A stretch of DNA of 64,000 nt, from the NCBI RefSeq assembly GCF_022376835.1, contig NZ_CP084606.1, forward strand, positions 1,978,501-2,042,500. The letters run 5' to 3'. The notes beneath the pieces were generated by a model. It did not search any database and was not told where the DNA came from. It saw nothing but the letters and a program-made list of their open reading frames with translations. This DNA comes from Brucepastera parasyntrophica. Lineage in GTDB: Bacteria > Spirochaetota > Spirochaetia > Treponematales > Treponemataceae. Position 1 is the first letter of the stretch. Each line of letters begins with the position of its first letter. The translations under genes were made by a program, and so were the position numbers. Of the stretch, positions 9,406 through 16,812 are shown piece after piece.

Positions 9406-9567
9406 TTACTTTTTGCAGCCGGGGCAGGTATCCTGGTTTTCTCCGGTCATACCCGCGCATCCGCTGCATCCCTCACAGCAGCTGTTCTTTCCCTTCTTTT
9501 TCAGAATACTGTATAGTGCAAAAGCAAAAGCGGCTAATAATAGTATACTGATTATTATTGTTGCCAT
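9406..9567 (-). CDS. FeoB-associated Cys-rich membrane protein
   Basis: A 53-residue reading frame. It begins at ATG 9567-9565 behind an AGGAT ribosome site and has one N-terminal transmembrane helix (ISILLLAAFAFALYSIL), a Lys-rich stop-transfer patch, and a short tail with six cysteines (CCEGCSGC and DTCPGCKK). This size, topology and cysteine pattern match the FeoB-associated Cys-rich family, which usually follows the ferrous iron transporter gene. No feoA or feoB is in the window, so this copy is detached from its usual neighbours. It could be a metal-binding or maturation factor for iron uptake. Confidence 0.75.
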   Translation of the reverse strand: MATIIISILLLAAFAFALYSILKKKGKNSCCEGCSGCAGMTGENQDTCPGCKK

Positions 9568-9578
9568 AATTTCATCCT

Positions 9579-9628
9579 GTTTATTCGAGGCGAGGATTTA
9601 ATACCCCGCAGCTCTGCGGGGTATGTTA
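9579..9628 (+). repeat. Dispersed intergenic element, copy 1 (short form, about 46 bp)
   Basis: Starts TGTTTATTCGAGGCGAGG and runs straight into a perfect hairpin, ATACCCCGCAG with CTGCGGGGTAT, before GTTATT. Both ends match the longer copies at 60002-60160 and 668-785, but the interior is almost absent. It sits just upstream of the Cys-rich protein start. The rest of the 9380-9746 gap holds nothing else that I recognise. Confidence 0.7.
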
Positions 9629-9746
9629 TTGTTAGCGTTAACTAACTTAAATGTATCCGTTTTTTCCACAAAAGTCAAATACAGAATACGCCGCCGGGAC
9701 TTCCGGCTGTTTCCGAAACTGTATTTTTAGGATACAGTAAAAGACA

Positions 9747-10859
9747 ATGACTGAACAGCAAGAAGAAAATCCCTGTTTTCTCACGGACCAGCTGATAACC
9801 TACCTCGGAAACAAAAGGAATCTTCTGCCCTTTATCGGCGAAGCCGTCGGCAGAATACGGAAACGGACCGGACAGTCCCGGCACAGCTTTTTTGATGTTT
9901 TTTCAGGTTCCGGCGTGGTTTCACGCTATTTTAAAAAATATGCGTCGCTTCTTGCCGTGAATGACCTGGAACCCTATGCGGCGGTTATTAACCGGTGCTA
10001 TCTGGCAAACAGTACCGTACTGGATGAAGCCGCTCTCCGGGAACTGTATTCGGAAATTTCGGGCAGGCTCGATACGGAGCCGCTTGTTCCCGGAATTATC
10101 AGCGGTTTATACGCTCCGCAGGATGATACCAATATCAGGAAAGATGAGAGGGTGTTTTACACCTCCCGCAACGCCAGGTATCTGGATACCGCGCGGAGTT
10201 ATATTTCTTCCCTTCCTGAACAGTTCCAGGATTTTTTTCTCGCGCCTCTTCTTTCGGAAGCTTCAATTCATGCGAATACCGCGGGAGTTTTTAAAGGGTT
10301 TTACAAAAACCGGGAAACAGGCGTCGGCCAGTTCGGCGGAAAAAACAGGGATGCCCTTTCAAGGATATGCGGAGATATCCGGCTCCAGTATCCTGTATTC
10401 AGTAATTTTGAATGCGAGACGCATATCTTTTCCGGGGACGCAAACGAAGTATGCGCCGCGGTCCCGGAGGTTGATATAGCTTATATCGATCCTCCGTATA
10501 ACCAGCATCCTTACGGTTCGAATTATTTTATGCTTAATCTGCTTACCGATTACCGCGTGCCGGAGAAAATTTCACCGGTTTCCGGCATTCCGGAAAACTG
10601 GAAGCGGTCGCGCTTTAACCGGCGTCAGGCCGCTGTCTCTGCCTTTACCGATCTTGTCGAACATATCAGGGCGAAATATCTTGTTGTTTCATTTAATTCC
10701 GAAGGGTTCATCAGTCTTGGGGAAATGCAGAATATTCTGACCGGCTTCGGCGCGCTCGAAATTCTTGAAATACCGTATACGGCGTTCCGGGGCAGCCGGA
10801 ACCTGAACGGCAGAAACATTCACGTAACGGAATATCTGTATATTCTAGAAAAAAAATAG
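9747..10859 (+). CDS. D12-class N6-adenine DNA methyltransferase
   Basis: A 370-residue DNA methylase. ITYLGNKRNLLPFI and DVFSGSGVVS form the S-adenosylmethionine-binding region (motifs X and I, residues 13-55), and YIDPPYNQHPYGSNYF (about 245-260) is the catalytic DPPY motif IV. The order X-I-target recognition-IV is the alpha-class (Dam/D12) arrangement. It should methylate adenine N6 in a specific DNA site. No restriction endonuclease gene lies beside it; the next gene is the base-excision enzyme endonuclease III on the other strand, so it is either an orphan regulatory methylase or its partner is elsewhere. Confidence 0.9.
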   Translation: MTEQQEENPCFLTDQLITYLGNKRNLLPFIGEAVGRIRKRTGQSRHSFFDVFSGSGVVSRYFKKYASLLAVNDLEPYAAVINRCYLANSTVLDEAALRELYSEISGRLDTEPLVPGIISGLYAPQDDTNIRKDERVFYTSRNARYLDTARSYISSLPEQFQDFFLAPLLSEASIHANTAGVFKGFYKNRETGVGQFGGKNRDALSRICGDIRLQYPVFSNFECETHIFSGDANEVCAAVPEVDIAYIDPPYNQHPYGSNYFMLNLLTDYRVPEKISPVSGIPENWKRSRFNRRQAAVSAFTDLVEHIRAKYLVVSFNSEGFISLGEMQNILTGFGALEILEIPYTAFRGSRNLNGRNIHVTEYLYILEKK

Positions 10860-10944
10860 GAAAGAAATTATCTAACACTGTTAGCGACCGGCAGTCGGTT
10901 ATACACATAGAATACCGGTTTGAGGTGTATGCGGTATTTCTGCC

Positions 10945-11576
10945 TTACAGATTTTTTGCGCAGATATCAGATATACAGCATGTTTCACATTTCGGATTGT
11001 GGGCCGTGCAGACATATCGTCCGTGCAGGATCAGCCAGTGATGGGCGTTCATCAGGTATTCTTTGGGAATGATTTTCAGCAGGTCCTTTTCAACTCCCAG
11101 AGGTGTAGTTGACGCGCTCAATCCTATTCTCGGGCAAATCCTGAGCAGGTGGGTGTCCACCGGCATTTCCGGCTTGCCGAAAGCGACATTCAGCACAACG
11201 CTTGCTGATTTTCTTCCGACGCCGGGAAGGCTTTCAAGTTCTTCGCGGGTTCCCGGAACTTCCCCGTTGTATTTATCAATAAGGATTTTGCTCAAAGCGA
11301 TAACGTACTTTGCCTTGTTCCTGTACAGATTGATTGATTTGATATATTCTCTCAGTTTTTCTTCGCCGAGGGCGTACATTTTTTCAGGAGTGTCGGCTAC
11401 AGCAAAAAGGGGTTTCGTCGCTATATTGACCCCTTGTCGGTCATCTGGGCCGATAATACCACGGAAACAAGGAGGGTAAAAGTGTTATGGTTTTCAAGCT
11501 CTGTTTTCGGGTCCGGATTGTTCTTTTTGAAACGTTCAAAAACTTCCCGTATCTGTTCCTGATTTAACATTTTCAT
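10945..11576 (-). pseudogene. nth: Endonuclease III (DNA glycosylase/AP lyase), frameshifted
   Basis: Base-excision repair glycosylase. The helix-hairpin-helix LPGVGRKSASVVLNV holds the catalytic Lys and VDTH the catalytic Asp; four cysteines spaced C-X6-C-X2-C-X5-C near the C-terminus bind the [4Fe-4S] cluster. The N-terminal frame, from ATG 11576, ends at a TAG (11421-11423) after AQMTDKG, and the rest is in the next frame. One extra base in the CCCC at 11430-11433 restores a 210-residue protein, the standard length. The gene is divergent from the ABC-F gene. It is probably functional in the living organism. Confidence 0.85.
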
Positions 11577-11656
11577 ATTCCAAGTATACTCCGGTTTTCC
11601 TGGTTTTGCCAGTGCCGGTGTTTCCCATTTTGCCGTTAACCTGATATACTTTTTCC

Positions 11657-13549
11657 ATGAATCTGTTATCCGTCAGCGGTCTGACAAAAATGGGCAGGGA
11701 ATACCCCCTTTTTACCGGCATATCCTTCGGCTTTGATGAGGGTGAAAAGGCCGCTCTCATAGGGAGGAACGGAAGCGGCAAGACAACTCTTCTGAACTGT
11801 CTTGCCGGGCAGATCAGTCCTGACGCGGGAACGATTGCCCTTAACCGGGAAGCCGGTATTTCCTTTTTGCCGCAGAACCCTTCCTTTAATCCTGAAGATT
11901 CAATCCTCGACCATATATTTAAAAGTGAAAGCCCGGGGCTCCGGACAATCAGGGCCTATGAAGCTGTCTGTTCCCGCGCCGCGGCCGGAAACAGTTCTCC
12001 CCGCGAACTTCAGCTCATGGATGAACTGTCCCAGAAGATGACCGCGGGCAATCTGTGGGATTATGAAGCCCAGATCCGCTCCGTACTTGCCAGGCTCGGA
12101 ATAACCGACCTTGAAGCCGGAATGGGAATTCTCAGCGGAGGCATGGTAAAAAAAGTTGCCCTGGCCCGGGTCCTTATTGACGATACAAAACTGCTGCTGC
12201 TTGATGAACCCACCAATCATCTTGATATTGATACAATCGCCTGGCTGGAAGAATATCTCAGGACAACACCCCGGTCTGTTTTTATGGTAACCCATGACCG
12301 CTACTTTCTGGATACTGTATGTACGTCCATATATGAGCTGGAACAGGCCCGTCTTGTTCACTATGCCGGAAATTTTTCACAGTATCTGGAAAAAAAAGCG
12401 GAGGCCGAGGAACTCGCCGTGCGGACTGACGCCAGAATAGAGTCTGTTCTGCGGACAGAGCGGGAGTGGCTGCTGCGCGGGCCAAAGGCGCGCGGAACAA
12501 AGGCGAAAGCCCGTATAGACGCGATCAGGCAAATGATGGACCGGGTCCGTCCCGAACAGGAAAGCGGTTTTTCTTTTGGCGTGGAAGAAAGGCGTCTGGG
12601 AGGGAAGGTCCTTGAGGCAAAACACATTTCAAAACAGTTCGGCTCCTGCGCCATTATTTCGGATTTTACCCATACCTTCAAAAAGGGAGAAAGAATAGGC
12701 GTATTCGGGGAAAACGGGTCCGGGAAGACGACCCTTTTGAATATGCTGACAGGAACGCTTGCTCCCGATTCGGGTTCCGTTGTCCCCGGACAAAATACGG
12801 TTTTCGGTTATTATTGCCAGAATCCGGTGTTTGAAGATACCGGACAGACCGTTCTGGATTATATAAGGGAAGCCGCTGAAATAATCCGGCTTGCGGACGG
12901 CAAAACCGTTTCGGCCGCCCGCTTTCTGGAAAGTTTCGGCTTCGGAGGAAAAATACAGTTTTCGCCTCTGGAAACCCTTTCGGGCGGAGAAAGAAAACGG
13001 GTATATCTTATCAGGGTCCTTATGGCGAATCCCAATTTTCTGGTTCTGGATGAGCCGACGAATGATTTTGACATATATACAATGAGCGTTCTTGAATCAT
13101 TTCTCAATCAGTATTCCGGCTGTCTTCTTGTTGTTTCCCATGACCGGTATTTTATGGACCGCACGGTAGAATCCCTGTTTGTTCTGGAAGAAGATGGACG
13201 TATTTCGGGATTTCCCGGCAGCTGCTCGGATTATCTCCTTTACCGTGACCAGCAGGCCGCTGTGAAAATAAAGGAGAAAAAAGATTCTCCGCCGGCAACA
13301 GCCGGAAGCAAAGCGGAGTCGGGACCGAAGAAAAAATTGAGTTATAAGGAACAGAAGGAATTTGAAAATATTGAATCGGAAATAGAAGGCCTTGAGACCA
13401 GAAAAATCGAGCTTGAAAACCTTCTTTCCGGCGGAGAAAAAGATTTCAGCAGGCTCGGAATAATTACCGCCGAATATGACGAAATTACCGGAAAGATTGG
13501 GGAAAAGTATACCCGCTGGGAATATCTTGAATCCTGCGGGCAGGAGTAA
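11657..13549 (+). CDS. ABC-F ATPase, Uup-like
   Basis: A 630-residue soluble protein with two ABC domains and no membrane segments. Domain 1 has GRNGSGKTT (Walker A, near residue 36), LSGGMVKK and LLLLDEPTNHLD; domain 2 has GENGSGKTT, LSGGERKR and LVLDEPTNDFD. A C-terminal charged coiled coil (about 560-625) is the feature that separates Uup from other ABC-F types. Family members act on ribosomes or, for Uup, on branched DNA and translation; the coiled coil can bind DNA. It stands alone, divergent from nth. A second ABC-F, EttA type, is at 52065. Confidence 0.88.
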   Translation: MNLLSVSGLTKMGREYPLFTGISFGFDEGEKAALIGRNGSGKTTLLNCLAGQISPDAGTIALNREAGISFLPQNPSFNPEDSILDHIFKSESPGLRTIRAYEAVCSRAAAGNSSPRELQLMDELSQKMTAGNLWDYEAQIRSVLARLGITDLEAGMGILSGGMVKKVALARVLIDDTKLLLLDEPTNHLDIDTIAWLEEYLRTTPRSVFMVTHDRYFLDTVCTSIYELEQARLVHYAGNFSQYLEKKAEAEELAVRTDARIESVLRTEREWLLRGPKARGTKAKARIDAIRQMMDRVRPEQESGFSFGVEERRLGGKVLEAKHISKQFGSCAIISDFTHTFKKGERIGVFGENGSGKTTLLNMLTGTLAPDSGSVVPGQNTVFGYYCQNPVFEDTGQTVLDYIREAAEIIRLADGKTVSAARFLESFGFGGKIQFSPLETLSGGERKRVYLIRVLMANPNFLVLDEPTNDFDIYTMSVLESFLNQYSGCLLVVSHDRYFMDRTVESLFVLEEDGRISGFPGSCSDYLLYRDQQAAVKIKEKKDSPPATAGSKAESGPKKKLSYKEQKEFENIESEIEGLETRKIELENLLSGGEKDFSRLGIITAEYDEITGKIGEKYTRWEYLESCGQE

Positions 13550-13561
13550 TCGGTTTTCCGT

Positions 13562-14833
13562 TCAGGATTCCCTGAAATGAAAACGCACCGGATTTCCGTT
13601 CAGGAATTTCTGTTTGACGGCATCCGGCAGGGATGAAGTAATAAACTGGTCCCAATACGTGTATGCCGAATCTATTTTCATCAGGCAGAGGGGCCAGTCA
13701 GTTCCAAAGAGAAGCCTGTCCGCGATTGTTTCCGCTTCGTCAGGTGTATAGGAAGCGAGAAGTTTTCCTATAGTATCCCAGAAAGGTTTTTCAAAGCCGG
13801 TAAATGAAAAGTCGGAATAAACGTTCGGGTATTTCAGTATCAGCTCGAGAATCATTTCTTCCCAGCTTCTGTGAGGCCGGAAACGCATGCCCTTGTAATA
13901 CTGTTTGCCGAAATGGGCAATATCAAGATACAAGTCGGGATATTCTTCCAGAACAAGCGCCCACCGTTCCGGGCTGGTAACCTTGAAGGACTCATCGAGC
14001 CGAAGCACGCGGAACCCCTGATCGTCACAATGGGTAATTATCGGTATCTGTTTTTTTTCACAGTATGAATACAGCAGCTTAAGTTTTTCACGCTGTCCGT
14101 AATCGTCCGGCCAGGGATCGAAATTCAGGGGAGGGTATAATTTAATGCCGGTAAAGGAATTGTTCGGAATAACACCGTCCCTTATTCTTTCTCCGGGAAG
14201 CTTGTCCCAGGTTTTCAGCGCTTCTTTTCCCAGAGGTGACCAGGAGTCAAAATAATTATGAAGGTATCCTTCAATCTCCTCTCCCGTTCTGTAGTGGGGG
14301 TTCATTCCGAAATAGGGCCGGACTATGAGTTTTCCGCCGGGGCGTTCTTTCCTGTAAATCTGCATTCCCCCAAGAATATCAAGGGCCTGATCTTTCAGGT
14401 CATGTTTCGGGGTGCGGTCATAATACGCGTCAGGGACAAAATCAGGAAGCTCAAAATCCATTATCAAAGGAGTAAGCACCAGATAATCATAATGGGTCCC
14501 GCAGATATTGAGGCCGTCATCGGTAATTATGAGATTTTTCCGTTCTTTCGGATCTCCGAATTTTCCCCTCAGATCGTCTTCGAGCAGCATAAGCATTGCC
14601 GCCGGTTTGTTTTCCATAACGCTGAGTACATTCGGTAGTTCATCAGTATTCGGAAACAGGCTTTTGAATATATAATCCGCCGAGGTCGCCACCGCGAATG
14701 ACTCTTCAAGGGCATTTTTTCTTATAAAAGAATAGTAGGAAGAAAGACATACATGATCAATCGGAAGTATATGCAAATGGCTGTCAAATGCAAGGGATTT
14801 TAAATTAGTATTTTTGTTAAACCGGTCGGACAT
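13562..14833 (-). CDS. Amidohydrolase-superfamily metal-dependent hydrolase
   Basis: A 423-residue TIM-barrel hydrolase. FDSHLHI near residue 18 is the first-strand D-x-H-x-H metal motif; GIKLYPPL supplies the bridging Lys region, THCDDQG and DIAHFG further metal His residues, and FGTDWP the C-terminal catalytic Asp. This order fits the amidohydrolase_2 group (aminocarboxymuconate-semialdehyde decarboxylase-like), which hydrolyses or decarboxylates small molecules. The substrate is unknown. It converges on the ABC-F gene with a 12-bp gap. Upstream lies a double-hairpin repeat. Confidence 0.8.
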   Translation of the reverse strand: MSDRFNKNTNLKSLAFDSHLHILPIDHVCLSSYYSFIRKNALEESFAVATSADYIFKSLFPNTDELPNVLSVMENKPAAMLMLLEDDLRGKFGDPKERKNLIITDDGLNICGTHYDYLVLTPLIMDFELPDFVPDAYYDRTPKHDLKDQALDILGGMQIYRKERPGGKLIVRPYFGMNPHYRTGEEIEGYLHNYFDSWSPLGKEALKTWDKLPGERIRDGVIPNNSFTGIKLYPPLNFDPWPDDYGQREKLKLLYSYCEKKQIPIITHCDDQGFRVLRLDESFKVTSPERWALVLEEYPDLYLDIAHFGKQYYKGMRFRPHRSWEEMILELILKYPNVYSDFSFTGFEKPFWDTIGKLLASYTPDEAETIADRLLFGTDWPLCLMKIDSAYTYWDQFITSSLPDAVKQKFLNGNPVRFHFRES

Positions 14834-14879
14834 AAAAACTCCTTTAGAAATGGTACATTGATTGTATACACCTTCAATT

Positions 14880-14968
14880 TAAGTGTTCTGATATAAAGAA
14901 TTAGCTGATTTTTTATATCAGAACACTTATAACCGGAAATAGTCAAATAATTTAAATTATTTGACTAT
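14880..14968. repeat. Double-hairpin structured repeat, copy A
   Basis: A 16-bp perfect stem (14880-14895 with 14914-14929) closes a loop containing TTAGCTGATTTT. A linker with AACCGGAAAT follows, then a 30-bp perfect palindrome at 14939-14968 centred on AATTTAAATT. The same architecture recurs at 36522-36608 with paired substitutions in the stems. It lies in the 252-300 bp gap between two divergent genes (13562-14833 and 15134-16807), so it is not simply a terminator. Nothing else is recognised in that gap. Confidence 0.75.
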
Positions 14969-15133
14969 AATATACTGTTTTTTTCAGTTGTTACAAACCC
15001 TCCGGGCCAACCCGGAATAAAATAATTTGAATTATAGCCCCGGGTAATAAAATTCTCTTCGCTATGCCAGGCTGAGACAGCCCGGTTGCTGAATGGAAAA
15101 AACATATCAGGCATAAGGTTATTTACGCTTTTC

Positions 15134-16807
15134 ATGAAAAAAGATTATACTCCTGGTTATATGGTACAGGAAGTAATGATCACCGTATTGCCCGGTGAAG
15201 AAAATAATCCGTTGCTGGTCAGGGAAAAAATCTGTCAGGAACTTTCACGGAACGGAATTCATGTCTCCGGCGACAGGATATCTGCGCTGGTTTTCAGGAA
15301 AAAATCAATAGACGCGCGCCGGGGAAGGATCAGAATACATTTAAAATATACCGTTTATATAGACGGCCCGCCGTCACCGGAAGAGATTCCTTCCGGTGGG
15401 GACGGAAGTGTTTTTGTGCCGGCATGGAAAAAATGCGATCCCGGTAAAAAAGTGGTAATTGTGGGTTCCGGTCCCGCCGGCCTTTTTGCCGCGCTGCGTC
15501 TTATCGAAGACGGTATTACCCCCGTTATAGTTGAGCGGGGGCCTCCGGCGTCAGACCGCAAGCAGGATATAGCGGCTATCAGTACAAGGCAGACAGTCAA
15601 TCCTGATTCAAATTACTGTTTCGGGGAGGGCGGCGCCGGGACTTTTTCCGACGGCAAGGTATACAGCAGATCAAACAAACGGGGAAATATAGACAGGATT
15701 CTCCGGATTTTTCACTGGCATGGCGCAGACTCATCCATTCTCACTGACGCCCATCCGCATATCGGTACTGACCGGCTTCCCGGGATTATTTCCCGTATAA
15801 GGGAAACGATTTGTTCATACGGCGGAGAAATACATTTTAATGCCAGGTGTACCGGATTGATTTACCGGAACGGAAGAATAGCCGGCATAAAAGCGCTTCG
15901 GGGTCCGGAAGAAAGCGCGGAGCTGCATGGGGACGCGGTGATTCTTGCCGCCGGACATTCCGCCCGCGATATATATGAAATGCTTGCTGATTTTGAAAAG
16001 GGAAACGGAATTTCAGGAAGGATACTGGAAGCAAAGGCCTTTGCCGCCGGCGTCCGGGTCGAGCACCCCAGGGCTGTAATTGACCGCATTCAGTATCATG
16101 GACTGAAAGAAGCGAATGAACTGCCGGCCGCCGAATACCGGCTGTCCGCACAGATTGACGGCCGCGGGGTATATTCTTTCTGCATGTGTCCCGGAGGCTT
16201 TATTATTCCTTCCGCGACCCATGATGATGAAATAGTTGTAAACGGAATGTCTTCCGCCGGGAGAAATTCCCGGTGGTCGAATTCAGCCATTGTTGTTGAA
16301 ATCCGGCCTGAGGATGTTCCCGGAGAGTTTTCGGATCACGGCAGTCCTGCCCTCGCAGGTATCAGGTTCCAGCACTGGATTGAGCATGAGGCAAAAAAGC
16401 AGGGTGAAGGGCAGAAGGCCCCGGCCCAGAGGCTTGTGGATTTCATGGACGCAAGGGCTACGGCGGATTTTCCCGAATATTCCTATACGCCCGGACTTAT
16501 ATCTTCCCGCCTGGATCTGTGGCTCCCGAAACATATTGCGTCAAGGCTCCGCGAAGCTTTTACGGATTATAATATGAAAATGAAAGGCTTTATTTCGCCG
16601 GAGGCCGTGCTGGTCGCTCCCGAAACAAGAACCTCTTCTCCTGTCAGAATTCTCAGAAACAGTCAGACCCTTGAATCTGAATCCCTCCCGGGCCTGTATC
16701 CGGCCGGAGAGGGTTCGGGGTATGCCGGAGGAATTGTTTCTTCCGCTATGGACGGGGAAAAAACAGCAGGGGCCATTGCCCTGAATGTTTTTTCCGGCCG
16801 GGCATAA
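15134..16807 (+). CDS. FAD-dependent oxidoreductase of the COG2509 type
   Basis: A flavoprotein of about 557 residues. An N-terminal segment of about 100 residues precedes the FAD-binding Rossmann motif VVIVGSGPAGLFAALRL, followed by FGEGGAGTFSDGKVYSR, the family signature, and a C-terminal GEGSGYAGGIVSSAMDG that contacts the flavin. Relatives are annotated as uncharacterised FAD-dependent dehydrogenases; the substrate is not known. The frame is open back to 15086 (TTG), but ATG 15134 is the more credible start. The gene ends 5 bp from the convergent M16 protease. Confidence 0.85.
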   Translation: MKKDYTPGYMVQEVMITVLPGEENNPLLVREKICQELSRNGIHVSGDRISALVFRKKSIDARRGRIRIHLKYTVYIDGPPSPEEIPSGGDGSVFVPAWKKCDPGKKVVIVGSGPAGLFAALRLIEDGITPVIVERGPPASDRKQDIAAISTRQTVNPDSNYCFGEGGAGTFSDGKVYSRSNKRGNIDRILRIFHWHGADSSILTDAHPHIGTDRLPGIISRIRETICSYGGEIHFNARCTGLIYRNGRIAGIKALRGPEESAELHGDAVILAAGHSARDIYEMLADFEKGNGISGRILEAKAFAAGVRVEHPRAVIDRIQYHGLKEANELPAAEYRLSAQIDGRGVYSFCMCPGGFIIPSATHDDEIVVNGMSSAGRNSRWSNSAIVVEIRPEDVPGEFSDHGSPALAGIRFQHWIEHEAKKQGEGQKAPAQRLVDFMDARATADFPEYSYTPGLISSRLDLWLPKHIASRLREAFTDYNMKMKGFISPEAVLVAPETRTSSPVRILRNSQTLESESLPGLYPAGEGSGYAGGIVSSAMDGEKTAGAIALNVFSGRA

Positions 16808-16812
16808 ATCTT

